Shown in pieces: positions 8,262-20,327 of a stretch of DNA of 64,000 nucleotides. The stretch covers positions 620,001 through 684,000 of the forward strand of contig CBFFRQ010000067.1 in the NCBI GenBank assembly GCA_965644315.1, in the 5' to 3' direction. The notes under the pieces are model-generated. The model saw only the letters and a list, made by a program, of their open reading frames with translations. It was not told the origin of the DNA and ran no database searches. The position numbers were made by a program, and so were the translations under genes. Position 1 is the stretch's first letter. Every line of letters begins with the position of its first letter. Source of the DNA: Caecitellus pseudoparvulus (taxonomy: Eukaryota > Bigyra: Bicosoecida).

Positions 8262-11200
8262 ATGGAGGCCAACGAGTACAGAAACGCAGCGTTGAAACTC
8301 CCGTACCCTTTGGCCTGCACTGCATCTGACAGGCCACTAGCGGCAAAGATTCAGGTAAATTTAGGCACCGAAATATAGAATTTTGCCGCCAATCCAGCAG
8401 CTGTAGGGGCTGCGCAGGTGCACCGTTGCCATCCCACGCGAAGGAGTCGTTTGACCAACAAGAAGACCCCTTCCGCTCCCCCACAAGAAGCAAAGCAGCC
8501 TCCGACCAAAACGAAAGGCGCCAGTTCTCTTCCTGTCCTCGTTTTGTCTGCTGTAGCAGCATAGCACAGCCCGTGAAGCCCAGGTTGCGGCAAGAGGCAG
8601 TGCTTCTGCGTGAGCAGGGGTGGGTCAACCCCCGCAGCTTCGGGTAGGCTCCCGGCACCCGGCGCTGATGGCGGCCCCGCTGCAGCTGCAGACTGACTTG
8701 ATCCAGACAGTGACACAGGCAAAGTATGTGGCCCAGCGAGCGCAGGATGCATACTTGATGCGCACTTGGCAGGGCAGGCAGAAGCACAGACTTCAGTTCG
8801 CGGGTACCCTCGTGGTGCTCATGGCAGTTGTTTCTGTCCTGCGCCTTGATGCTGGACTGTTCCCTGGGTGGTCCACTGAGCGCCTCGTCTCAGCAGCAGT
8901 TGTGGAGCTCATGGCTTCCGTGGGGCTTTTTGCCGCCACATACTTCGTAAGAGGCAGCCAGGCCGTTGCTGGTGCCGCTGCACTGCACTTCCCACACAAT
9001 TCCAACCGCAGACGACGTTTCAAACTCGCCACGTCCTGCACCACACATCGGCCGGAATATACGTTGTCCTTGTCATTGCCCTTCTCTCCTTCAATGTGCT
9101 CGCGGGAGCTCGCCTGGGACTGCTCAGCATCCTCGTGCTAACGCAGCTTGTGTATGCCTTCCCAGCTGCTTTCCCCATGCCTCTCGGGCACTACAGCGCC
9201 ACGACTGTGCTGGTTGTCGTCATCATCGCTGCTTTCCTTGCGGCGTCTCGTACCTTCACCTCGTACACTGGCGGAGTCACAGTGCTCCTCCTCGTGCTGT
9301 TTGTTGCGCTGACAGGTGAGGGGCACGGGACTGCGTCCGCTGCGTTGCCAATGACACGCTGGTGCATGCCCCCCACACGCAGCTGTGCCACAAGTCGCGT
9401 TGGCCAGGGGCCAAGACCGCCAGCTCTCCCTTCTCAGCAATTTGGAGCGGCAGTCCTTCACCCAGCTGCTGCTATTGCAGCGTGTGATACCCAGGGTGGG
9501 TGATGCGGGCGCGTCGAGCATGGTGCTGGCCGATTCGAACCACCCCTCCTGTCCCCAACACGACAGCAATTTATCGGACAGCTCTTCACGCATGAACGGA
9601 TTGTCTCAACTCGCGAGAAAGTGTCTGTTCTGTTCTGTGAAGTGCTGTTGGCATCTCGGGCGTCAGACGGGTCTGTGACCTGGAGCAAGATGGGCAGCAA
9701 CCTGAACCCCAGCACCCTCAGCCTGCTAGGCGACGTGTTCACGAAGCTGGATGCAGTGGTGAAGTACCACGGTGTCTTCAAGGTCGAAACCATTGGGTCG
9801 GAGTACATGGTGGTGTCTGGTGTGTGGGGCTGCGCATTGGATCACAACCACTTGCATGCACAACCCCCTCGCTACATCACAGGGCTGCCTGCTGGGGCGC
9901 GCCACGCGTCCAACTCAGCCGTTGCACTCATACTCACAGCAATTGACATGATGAACCATGTTTCGAAGCACCCATCATTCTCTTCTGTGTGTGGCTGCCG
10001 CACGGGGCCCTCGCACTCCCCCAGTGCTCACGCTCACACCACTTGACCCGCAGGTGGCGCTTCAAATCGGGATCAATTCGGGGACTGTCGTGGAGACCAT
10101 TCTTGGCCGGGAGCTGCTCCCACGATGGAAGCTCTTTGGGGACACTGTGAACACAGCGTCTCGCATGAAGTCGCATGGAGGACCCGGCCGCATCCACGTG
10201 TCGTTGTCGACGCGGGGATTGGTCATGGAAACTGTCATGTCTACACTCAAGCACACCCACGGAGAGCAAGTGAGCGAGTGGAACCGAAGAAACAGCCCTT
10301 TGTCTCAACTGATTGCGGGGCCCGATATGGTGCGACCTCGGTGGGCAGCCACGCAGCTAGACCGTCTGCTTCCGGACCTGCTTGGCTTCAAGCTTGAGCC
10401 TTTAGAGTCGATGCACATAAAAGGAAAAGGGCTGATGCAAACGTTCCATGTGTTGGCTGGAGGAAGAGGTGAAGGGTTGATGCCGCTGGACTGGGAGGAC
10501 AGCACTCACCTCGGCAGGGTCGAGGAGGCTGTGCTGGGTTGGCAGGCTCCGAGTGTGGAAGGGGGCACCCCCTCCGACACCAGCCTTGACGAGGGCACAC
10601 GGGCAAGCCTTGCACAGACACTTCGGAGGAATGCGCTGCGCATGGTTACCTTGGTGGATGGTGTTCGGCAGGAGCTGGCCGTCTTGGCATCGCGGGACAG
10701 CCTGGACGAAGTGTCGGTGTGGGGAAGCACAAGCGCACACGTGCCTGTTGAGCACGGCCAGCAGCCTTCAAGCGTCACAGGCACCCCAAAAGCAGAGCTC
10801 GGCGATGCGGGGCGCTCCAAGGGAAGCAGTCAGGCTGCTATGGCTGGCCTGCAGTTCATGCGGGTGCTGAGCATGCCCACGCACGCTGCAGACCGGGTCA
10901 GCCCGATGCCTTCCCTGCCATCCCAGCAGAGCTTCCACAGCACCCAGGCGTTGAGGGTCACAACTTCCACGTCAACAGCAGCCAAAACCACGAGCAGACA
11001 AGAATCTGTGGTTGACATGTCGGAGATCGCCGCTGGAGGTGAAAGTACACACCCTCAGCCGGCGCCTCGGAAACTGGCGTGGGTGGAGCCGGCCGAGCAA
11101 GCGCCCCACGAAGTCCAAGCCTCAGAAGTGGTGCCGCCCACACGAGCACCCAAGTTGGGACAGGCGCGTACCGGCGGCAGACGCGTTTCTGCGAGGGGTT

Positions 11201-13098
11201 CTGTGTTGGCCGGGTCGCGAAGGGCGGGCTTGGGGAGAGGTGGGGGGCTGGGCGTGTCCATGCGCATGCTGGAAGCTGCCGGGGCCTGGACGCTGCCAAA
11301 ACAGGAAATGGATGAGATGGTTCAGACGCAGGGCCTGAGCAATCGCAGCCTCGTCGAGGACTTCCCCATCACAGCCTCTGCAGACCTGGCCGGCGCTTCC
11401 GAGGCCACGGGAGTCGCGGACGCGGACCCCCATGAGGTGCACGCATCTCCCGAGCAAGTTTCCAACGCCATACCAGTTCCGGACCTCTCCCCTTGGACCC
11501 TCCACTTCAAGGGAGAGGAAAACGAGCGGCTGGAGGCCTTGTTCCGCGCCTGGACGACAGGGCGCCACGAGTTGTACCTTCGCGGAGTGTTGGGCATCGG
11601 AGCCCTGTCTTTGGCTTCCGTGGCATGCACAACGTCTTCACTCTTTGTGCACGACATCTGGATCCCCAACATGGTGGTGGAGTGCTGCCTGAGCCTCCCA
11701 GTCATGTGCACTCTCTACGCAGTGCACCGGAACATTCTGGACTGCCCAGCTCGGCACCTGCCTGAGTGGTTGCTGGGACGCCTTGGTGTGAATAGCCCCT
11801 TTCGTGACAAAGCTGGGAGCTGCTTTATCGTAGTTCAGGGAGTTCTTGCGGGCATCGTCGTGCTCCTCCTCCTCCTGCACTCCCTCCTCATCATGCAGGT
11901 CGCTGGCGCTTGCAAGGGATTTTGCGCTGCGAGCGCAGCCAGTGGCGGTCTCATGACAGGTGCAAACTTGGATCTGACGACGTATCACTCGGCAGCTCTC
12001 CACCAAGTTGGACTGCTTGTGTTGAGTGAAGTCTTGATGTTGCCACTGTCCCTCCTGGCACCGCTTCAAGTGGCTCTCAGCGTGGTGGTGAGCCTGTCCC
12101 TCGCGATGCGCAGCGGCCCGAATTGGGAGTGGGCCGTTGGGTGGGTACTGATGAATGCCACACTTGGTCTGCTCGTCGTGCGCTCTAATGAGACGCGGAA
12201 GCGCAAGGACTTCTTCCTGAACTTTGTCTCAGAGGAAGGGACGAAAGAGACGCTCAACATGCTGTTCGCCATGCTTCCTGCGACGTTTGCCCAGCCACTG
12301 CTTGAAGCCTTGCAGCAGCACCATGGAGACAGCCACGACGAGGGACAGCCTTCAAGGCAATCCTACGCGTTGTCCTGCTGGGGCCTATCCAAGACGTCCC
12401 CAGTGCAACCGGTCTTGCCGTCAAGCTCAGAGCCTCCCTGCGTGCCTCTCCGTGGAGAGCGGGTGCACCCAGCGCCCCCACCTGCTCCCCTCCTGACGGC
12501 CCCAGCCCACCAAGCTTCCACGCAATCAGTGGCCCTGCTGATGTTCGACCTCGTAGGCTTCACGAAGCTCTCGGCGGCCATCGGCCCCCACCGACTTGTT
12601 TCCCTGCTGGACAAGCTGTACGCATCGTTTGACCGCATCGTGTCCAAGCGCGAAGCGTACAAGGTGGAGACGATTGGTGACGCGTTCCTCGTCTGTTGCG
12701 GAGCACCCATTCCAGTACCACCCTCGAAATCGGCCGTCATTGTCGCCAAGTGCGCCGTGGACATGCTCCGCAAGCTGTCCAGCATGGAGGCCCCGCGTGG
12801 CCACACGCTGCAAGCACGCATCGGTATCCACGTGGGGCAGGTCATGGCCGGCGTAATCGGCTCACAAATGCCTCGGTACCAGCTTTTTGGAAAGGCGGTG
12901 GACCACGCCATGCTCATGGAGAGCAGTGGCCAGCCAGGCAGAGTGCATGCCTCTGCAGCCATACTGCCCTACTTGGAGGATTGCCCGCTGCTGGCCGTTG
13001 AGGAAGCTCTGGACGATGGATCTGCATTCATCGGTATGGCCCCGTCCAGCTCAAGGCGCCGACGGCTGGGCAGCTTCTCGCTGGACAGCTTGTCGTGA
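8262..13098 (+). CDS. Tandem class III nucleotidyl cyclase, 6TM-C1-6TM-C2, with inverted catalytic halves
   Basis: Integral membrane adenylyl/guanylyl cyclase of 1397 residues. I place seven exons: 8262-8354, 8638-8946, 9012-9315, 9383-9495, 9567-9819, 9883-9959 and 10054-13098, all phase-consistent. Six hydrophobic helices (about residues 55-235) precede C1 (~290-430). A long variable linker, six more helices (~880-1120) and C2 (~1205-1370) follow. C1 keeps the transition-state Asn/Arg (FGDTVNTASRM) but has Glu and Ser at the two metal positions (LFCEVL; KVETIGSEYM). C2 keeps both metal Asp residues (LMFDLVGFTKLS; KVETIGDAFLV) but lacks Asn/Arg (FGKAVDHAMLM). One composite active site is therefore expected, with roles swapped relative to mammalian transmembrane adenylyl cyclases. 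The Glu in C1 KVETIG is typical of guanylyl cyclases; the second base-selecting position is Lys (RWKLF), so product identity is open. Exon 1 is the least certain part. Confidence 0.88.
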
Positions 13099-13176
13099 AA
13101 ATACAGTCTTTCATGCAAGTTGCTTTGAATGCCGACTGCCCGCGCAGCTCCTCTTCTTGGCACCGCCGCACCCCCA

Positions 13177-14502
13177 TCAGTGTTTCCTCTTCCCTGGAGT
13201 GACTTTCGGGGTAGCAGGTCGCTCCTGTCGCATTGCACGGGCCCGCTGTGTGCGCTCCTTGAACACTTGCGGCCTGTAGCTGGACTCCACCGCTCTGGTG
13301 ATGCGGCGCCCGACGGCTCGCAGGCGGTAGTACTGCGCCATGACAAACCAGTACGAGCTGCGCTGCACCAGCTGTTCGTGGATTTCCTCTGCTTTGTGCA
13401 GGGCTTTATGGTACGTGTCTGTGCAGGAAGCGGGTGGGGTGAAGGCGTCAGGCAAGCGCGCGTGTAAGGCGCAGTGTCCGCATAGCCGCCTGCCACGCAC
13501 GGTGCTCGCTCTCAATGCTGACGAAGATCCCATGCAAGAGACGAATGGCTCGCCATGAAAGGACAGCGACGAGAAACCCAGCTGCGCAAGAAGCGGGGGG
13601 CCGGCGTGCGTGCAAAGTGCGCTCGGCGGCTACAAGCGGGCGCAGCTCACCCGCAGTACTCGAGATGGCAGTTTCGAGCACCAGCGCCACGACGATGACG
13701 ACGAAGTCCACCATAAGCGCATACTTTCGGCAGTAACCGCGACCTGCACGCAAGGCGCAGGCAAGGGGTGCAGGCTGCGGCGGAACGAAGGCGGCAGCTC
13801 ATGCACTCACCCAGTGCGTACATGAGCAGAAACTGCTGCACGAGGAACACACACAGGATGGAGACAGAGGTCCAGTGCAGAGCAGCTTCAATGTGGTGCA
13901 CGACTTCGTTCTGGTGCTCCACTTCGCCCTCAACGGAGTCCCCCGTTCCCGACATGCGGCGATGTCCGCCACTGCCGTGAGTGGACACTTCACACACGTT
14001 GGCCAGCATCAGCTCACACGCCACCGCGACGACGTCGATGATGATGAGGAACAAGTTGACCAGCGTCACGCGGTGGCTTTCCAGGAAATTGGCAAGCTTC
14101 AGGCGGCAGGAGCGCTCACGCTGACCTTCCTTCACTCCCCACGTGATGGCTTGTGACTCGATGTCAGCATCGGTGTACCGGTTGAAGTCATCAGCCGTCA
14201 TTTTGGAGACAGTGGGCTTGCCCTTGATAAGGGCTGCCCGGTGGCCCTTTGGGCTCAGCTCGAAAGCTGCGGCAACAGCGACAGCACAGGTGCGGCACCA
14301 CTCTCGCAGCCTGGCCACTCGCTCCCTCACCTGTGGCAGCTTCAATCACACCGGCAGCTTGTCTGTCTCTCATGGTCTGGGAACCGCGACGTGGCTCTCT
14401 GGCCGCCCCTGCAACAATTGGCTTCAGTGTTCTGTCCTGGGTTGACGAGCCTTCCAGCGGATTGGCCGCGATGCCCTGCCGGCCATGCTTTGCTTCAGCC
14501 AT
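13177..14502 (-). CDS. Voltage-sensor-domain-only membrane protein, Hv1/TMEM266-like
   Basis: Four-helix voltage-sensor protein without a pore domain, 370 residues. Exons are 14502-14331, 14266-13811, 13743-13501 and 13418-13177 (introns 64, 67, 82 bp), with phases matching throughout. S1 reads NLFLIIIDVVAVACELML, keeping the Asp that in Hv1 proton channels sets proton selectivity. S3 has YALMVDFVVIVVALVLE. S4 reads VLSWRAIRLLHGIFVSIE: compared with the Hv1 pattern RLWRVARIING, the last two Arg are kept, the first is Leu, and the Asn is His. The S2 Glu and Lys of Hv1 align with Gln and Leu. After S4 comes a helical, charged region (HKALHKAEEIHEQLV) and a basic tail, as in Hv1's C-terminal coiled coil. 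It could be a divergent proton channel or a non-conducting sensor such as TMEM266. It converges with the cyclase (78 bp between stops). Confidence 0.75.
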
Positions 14503-15064
14503 GCTGGGCTGATTGCGGAAAATGAAGCCCACCTACACCCAGCAAAGCACTCGACAGCCTGCGCAAGGCAACGAGAATACTGGTGGAAATCATACCAAAC
14601 ATGGTATTCTATGCAATCCCCGCACGTGCGCTCTGTGCAGGGACGCCACTGCTCACCTGGGGCCCGGTGCTGCACTTCGTGAGGTGTCTTGTAATCCGCG
14701 CCGGGGTTCCACAGCTCGATGCAAACAACAGCGTGCCAGATCAGGTCGTGTGCAGGCAGAGAAAGGGGTCGCCAATTTCAGAAGGCAAAACTAGGAATGG
14801 AGTGGCGGGTGGTGAAAAGGGAAGTGCCGAGCACACTTGTTGGTGTTGCGATTTCTGCCGGTGTCATGGTCGACACATCTGCCTCTATCGCCACACTGAC
14901 ACAGCAAAGCTCAGCGTGCCAAATATCGCAATGCGAATAACCTGCAGGGTATTTGCAGTGGTTCCACCTTCTTCTCGTAACCCGTCGCATTTAGCTGGGT
15001 TTCCTTCCCCCGGCAGACGCGTTTCTCTCGCGTTTCATTGGCAAAACTTGCGGCGCCTGGACAC
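14503..15064. other. Intergenic region between divergent genes
   Basis: About 560 bp between the voltage-sensor gene (minus) and the small unknown gene (plus). It is visibly poorer in GC than the coding sequence around it. Short open frames on both strands lack the GC-rich third positions of the real genes. It probably holds both promoters and 5' UTRs; no RNA gene or repeat was recognised. Confidence 0.5.
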
Positions 15065-15715
15065 ATGGCAGAGGAATCTGCTGAGCTAAGCAGGGCCCTC
15101 AAGCTGCTGCGTCTCGCTGTCAAGTACTCGACTGCCATTGATTGTGCTCTGCGCGATGCGGCTCATGACGTGGCGGCCGCCTCAGCGCAAGGGCACGCCT
15201 CCCAAGCCAGGCTCTTCACTGGTTCGTTGCAGCCTGGGCTGGTGGTGCAGCGCGATGCAGCCGGCATGCTGCACCTCGTTCCCCCATCACTTCCTCTGGA
15301 AACTACCATGCCATGCGAAGTGCCAGCTCGGGCTGAAGGCATGCGGCGGCGGGGCCGTGCCGCCCAATCTGCGCCGGCTGGCTCTGCCTCTGCAGTGCCC
15401 GCAGGGCAGGGAGAGGCTGCTGTGCCGGCACACGATCCACAAAACTCACACCCCTTGGGTTTGGAACACTTGGTGGGGCGGGACTGCCCTGCTGGAATGC
15501 GGCTGGCGGCGGGCCGGGGGCGTATTGCGCTGAAACTCGCTGTGCGCCTGGCCAATTTGCGCGGCGTGACGTGTCCCAGGCAGCTGGACATGGGGTCAGT
15601 CCCGCGACTGCCAGGCGAGAGACTGGAGCTGGCTGCTCCTGTCTGTGACGTGGAAGCGCTGCCGGAGCCTGGGCGCGTGAAGGACGTGACTGTGAGGTTG
15701 GAAGGTGCTGGGTGA
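15065..15715 (+). CDS. Hypothetical protein, 216 aa
   Basis: Not recognised. The open frame starts MAEESAELSRALKLLRLAVK and ends RVKDVTVRLEGAG. The N-terminal ~45 residues look helical, the middle is Ala/Pro/Arg-rich and probably disordered, and the last ~70 residues regain a folded-looking composition with GC-rich third positions. It sits 200 bp upstream of SMC3 on the same strand and is divergent from the voltage-sensor gene. A competing minus-strand frame (about 15163-16032) overlaps the SMC3 start and has an unnatural Arg/Ser/Pro composition, so I prefer the plus frame. Splicing cannot be excluded. Confidence 0.45.
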   Translation: MAEESAELSRALKLLRLAVKYSTAIDCALRDAAHDVAAASAQGHASQARLFTGSLQPGLVVQRDAAGMLHLVPPSLPLETTMPCEVPARAEGMRRRGRAAQSAPAGSASAVPAGQGEAAVPAHDPQNSHPLGLEHLVGRDCPAGMRLAAGRGRIALKLAVRLANLRGVTCPRQLDMGSVPRLPGERLELAAPVCDVEALPEPGRVKDVTVRLEGAG

Positions 15716-15916
15716 AGGGGCGTTGCCAATTCACCGGCGGCACACAATTCAGACACCGCGCCATCTATGGAGTGCGCGGGCTTCGTGCAAACGCCTGAAC
15801 GGAGCTCCCCCCTGCTCCCCTTTCTGGGCTCTGCTGCTGCAGCAGGGTCGCCGGCGCGGCTTGCGCGTTTTGCCTGCGTTTCGGGCTGCTCTCGCCTGCG
15901 GCACTTTTGACGCGCC

Positions 15917-18900
15917 ATGCACATCAAGCGCATCACCATCAGCGGCTTCAAGTCGTACAAGGAGGCGGTCGTGTTGGACGACATCAGTCCCCGACACAGC
16001 GTTGTCCGTGCGTGCAGCCTGCGGTGCTGCACAGCCGCCTGGCCCTGACGGCTTCAAATGCTCCGGCGCAGTTGGCAAGAATGGGTCTGGCAAGTCCACT
16101 GTGTTTGAGGGTGCGTACTGCCCGCTGGCGCGCGCTAGGCCCTGCCACGCACCACCTGATCACCCACATGGATCGCAGCTGTGAAGTTCGTCCTGTCGGC
16201 GCACATCCGGGACCTGCGCGTGTCGAGCAACGAGGATCTGCTGCATGTGAGCAGTGCGCGCTCGGCGTTTGAAGCGCCCAGCGCCAGGCAACATAGCAGG
16301 TGCTTCACGCGCCCCGGCGCCCTCAACCTGCGCAGCAAAACGAGACACGCACAGAAAAGATCACAAGCGCCTATGTGGAGATCGTCTTTGACAACTCCGA
16401 CGGCCGCATCCCAGTGCGTGCGAGGCGCAGCTCTGAGCTGGCGTTTCATCCTCGCACACCCTCGCCTGCCCTCTCACACTCCTTGCCACAGCAAGACACT
16501 GGCGAAGTTGTCATCCGCCGGGCCATCGGGCAGAAGAAGGACGAGTTTTTCATCAACCACAAGCACGTCTCCAGGGTGCGTCGTGCAGGCGTTGACGCCC
16601 CTCGCTCTCCACTGCGCAGCTCAAACACCGCTCAAAACCGCGGCCCTCGCGCAGGCTGACGTGACGCAAATGCTGGAGAGCGCGGGCTTCAGCCAGAGCA
16701 ATCCCTACTACATCGTGCAGCAGGGGCGTGTGCAAGAGCTCTGCACGATGCGCGACACGGACCGCCTGGCCATGCTGAAACGCGTAGCTGGCACGTCAGT
16801 GTATGACGCCAAGCGGCAGGAGTCACTGCACATCCTGGAAGAGAACCTGGGCAAACGCAGCCACATCGACGAAGTCATCGCATACCTCGAGGAGCGCCTG
16901 CGCGACCTGTCTGCGGAGCGCTCAGAGCTGACTGCCTGGCAGGCACTGGATCGCCGCCGCCGTGCCATCGAGTACGCACTGCACTCCAAGGAGCTGGCGA
17001 CAGCCAAGCGCCACCTGGACGACCTGGCCCACGTGCGTGAGGAGGAGGCGGGGCAGGAGTTCTCCCTGCAGGCAGAGATGACGCAATTGTCCCACGACCA
17101 GGCTGAGGTTGCCGGGCAGCTGGAGGTGCTGCAAGCACGTCTGAAGGCGGCACAGGAGGAGCGAGAGGCACTGACCGCTGCCCTGGCGCCCCTGACGGCC
17201 ACGAGGGTGCAGACAGAGGGCGCTGTGGCGGAGCTGCGTGCAGCTGTGGCAGAGGATGTGGAGGGTGAGGCGTCAGCTGCCGCCGCGCTGGACCGTGTGC
17301 GAGGCGAGATGCGGGGGCTGGAGGAGCAGTTGGCAACTGCCCTGCGTCCAGCGTACGCCGAGGCAGAGGCTGCGTACGTGGCCGCCAAGGCCGCCGCTGA
17401 CGCCAACACTGCGGACATGGACGCCCTGTATGAGCGGGCTGGTCGCTCAGCCCAGTTCGACTCGGCAGAGGCCCGCGACGCCTGGATCGCAGAGCGCAGT
17501 GCCGAGCTGCAGAGCAGCATTCGCAGCAAGGAGAGCGGCGCGGAGGCCGCTGCCGCAGAGGCAGCCGACGCGACGGCCCAGCGGGATCGCTGTCTGCAAG
17601 AGGCGGCTGCGGCGTCTGCCGAGCTGGCTGAGTGCCAGAGCCGGCTGCAGGTCGCACAGGGCGAGGCGGCCGACGTGCGTGCCAAGCTGGGCGTGGCGGT
17701 GCAGGAGGCGCGTGTGGCGCACTCTACTCTGGACGGCGCCGAGCGCCGGTTGGCAGAAGCCACAGACAGCGTGGGGCGCTGCCGCTCAGCCATGGACCGC
17801 CTGACCCCGCCCGGCGTGCGCACGGGCCTGGCTGAGCTGAAGCGTCTAGTGGAGGAGGAGGGGTGGACGGGCATCCACGGGCCGGTGCTGGACATCGTGC
17901 GGGCGGCAGACTCGCGATTTGACATCGCGACGGAGGTCATCGGGCGCAACCAGCTGTTCAACGTGGTGGTGGACAATGTGGAGGTGGCTGCGCGGTGCAT
18001 CACACACCTCACCACCCACAAACGCGGGCGCGTGACATTCATCCCCCTGGATGCGGTGGACCCCCCCGCCATGCACGTGCCTGCAAACCAAGAGGACTGC
18101 CTGCCCCTCATGGACAAGCTGACCTTCGAGGAACACCTGAAGCCGGCGGTCTTGTCCGTGTTCGGCCGTGCTCTCCTGTGCCGGGACCTGACCATTGCGC
18201 GCAAGTATGCTGCGGAATCCGGGATGAACTGCGTCACCCTGGACGGCGACGAAGTCAGCGGGAAAGGCGTCATCTACGGCGGTTTCCAGAGCGTCCGTGA
18301 AAACCGCCTTGCAAACCGGCGGTCGCTGCAAACCGCCAGCGCTGAGTTGGACGCCGCCACAGAGGCGGTGACGGCGGCGCAGCAGACTGTTCTGCGGTGC
18401 GACCAAGCCTCCACGGCCCTGCGCGGACAGCTGGAAGCGCTCACGGAACGACAGGCGTCTGCTCGCAAGCGGCTGGAAGAGTGCCGTGGCAACGAGGCAG
18501 CGCTGACGGCAGACGCCGCTGCACTGACTGCCCAGCACGAGCGTGCGACAGCCCGGGCCGCTCGCTTGACGGGTGAAGTGGAAGCCCTGTCTGCACAGCT
18601 GGCGTCCCTACAAGAGGAGCTGGGCACAGCTCTGATGTCAGGCATGCCTGCCGCGCAGCGCAAGCAGCTGGTGGCACTGCAGAGCCGTGCACAGGAGCTG
18701 GCGGCGGGCGTGGCGGCAGCCCTGACGGCGCGGGACGCGGCACGAGCAGCCAAGGCCGCCGCAGAAGCGGAGTTGACTGAGAACCTGCGCAAGCAGGAGG
18801 AGAACCTCCTTTCACAGATGTCTGTGGAGGGCGGCGGCACCGGCGGCACCGGCGCTGAAGAAGCCTCACGACGGCGGGCAGACCTCGCGGCAGCGGAGGA

Positions 18901-20260
18901 GGCGGCAGCCGCCGCGGCCAATGAGGAGGCCGACACTCGTCGGCGCCTGGGCACGGTGGTGGACAATGTGGACACTCTGCAAGGGCAGGTGGCGGAGTGC
19001 CAGGAGAGTCTGGAAGGCATCAACAGCAACCTCAGCGGCATCGCCGACCGCTTGGCGCGCACGAGCCGCCACACGGAGAAAATTCTCCAGAAGCGCGCCA
19101 CTGCCGTGCGCCAGCGTGATGCCGCCATGCGGGCCATTCGGGCGTTGGGGGCCCTGCCTGCTGAGCTGGGCGATTTCGAGGGCAAGTCCCGGAAAGTCCT
19201 GCTGCAGGCGCTGGAAGACGTGTCGCAGTCCCTGAAAGCCTTCGACCACGTGAACAAGAAGGCCCTGGACCAGTTCGCGAACTTCTCCGAACAGCGGGAA
19301 GCGCTTGTGGCGCGCCGTGAGGAGCTGGCGCGCGCCAGCAGCCGCATCCACGAGCTGGTCGCGCACCTGGACGCGAAGAAGGACGAGGCAATCCTGCGCA
19401 CATTCAAGGGCGTCGCGCGCCACTTCAAGGCCGTCTTCGCGGAGCTCGTGCCCAAGGGCTCCGGCACCATCCTCATCAAGCGCTCCATCGACCCCGCTGA
19501 TGAAGACGAGGATGTGGCCGGCGACCGCAGCGTCGTGACGGAGTCGTTCGCTGGGTCAGAGGCGGCGGCCGGCGCTGCGGCGAGCGAAGAGGCCCCCGCC
19601 TCGGCGGTCAGCTCGGACATTGCCCGTCTGGCCAAGCGCGTGGACTCCTTCCGAGGCGTGGCCATCAAGGTGTCCTTCACTGACGCCGGGGAGAGCCAGA
19701 ACATGAAACGGCTGTCCGGCGGGCAAAAGGCCCTGGTGGCGCTGGCACTCATCTTCGCCATTCAGCGCTGCGACCCCGCGCCGTTCTACCTGTTCGACGA
19801 GATTGATGCGGCATTGGACGACACCCACCGGGCAGCAGTGGCCAACCTCGTGCACCGGCAGTCTCTGGCTGAGGAGAACCCTGCCCAGTTCATCACGAGC
19901 ACGTTCCGCCCTGAGCTGGTGCACGTGGCAGATGCCGTGTACGGAGTGCTTCACCAGCACGGCGTGTCCCACGTCATCACCCAGAGCCGCGAGGAGGCAC
20001 TTGCTTTCATCCACACCATTCACGCCGAGGGCGGCGGGGTGGCGCCACAAGGCACCAAGACACCTGCTGCTTCAAACGGCACCCTGGCCCGCCTGCCAAC
20101 GTCAGCCATGGCTGACCTTGACGACTCACCCGCCAAGGCCTCCTCACCCGCCAAAGCAGCAGCTGCTGCAGGAGAGGCAGGGAGCAGTGATGAGGAGGGC
20201 GCTGCGTTGGAGAGCAAGCAGCCCAGCCCGCCTCGCCGCAGCAAACGCTCCCGCAGGTGA
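15917..20260 (+). CDS. SMC3: Cohesin subunit SMC3
   Basis: ATPase arm of the cohesin ring that holds sister chromatids together. Six exons: 15917-16007, 16072-16110, 16179-16246, 16336-16413, 16492-16575 and 16655-20260, giving 1321 residues (human 1217). The N-terminus MHIKRITISGFKSYKE and the split Walker A (GKNGSGKST) are restored by splicing. The acetylation Lys pair is kept in IGQKKDEFFI. Next come MLESAGFSQSNPYYIVQQG, the first coiled-coil arm, and a hinge at ~525-670 with GRVTFIPLDAV. The second arm contains FDHVNKKALDQFANFSEQ, diagnostic of SMC3. The ABC signature is LSGGQKALVALALIFA (~1137), then the Walker B region FYLFDEIDAALD. The C-terminal ~85 residues after the ATPase head are Ala/Ser/Lys-rich and specific to this gene. 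All five introns lie in the first 740 bp; the last exon is 3.6 kb. Confidence 0.97.
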
Positions 20261-20327
20261 ATGGGGCCTGCGCTGCACCTGGGCAATGCATCCTGTCGCG
20301 CTCACTGCATTGCATTGCCAGGCACAC

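Noticed and set aside
9496-9566. tRNA-like T-loop motif (GATTCGAACC) near 9532
   Set aside because: It lies inside a short spliceosomal intron and no acceptor stem, D-arm or anticodon arm can be formed around it.
16708-19761. Two long minus-strand frames (521 and 495 residues) opposite SMC3
   Set aside because: Ser/Arg/Ala-only composition and perfect overlap with the SMC3 long exon show they are antisense shadows.
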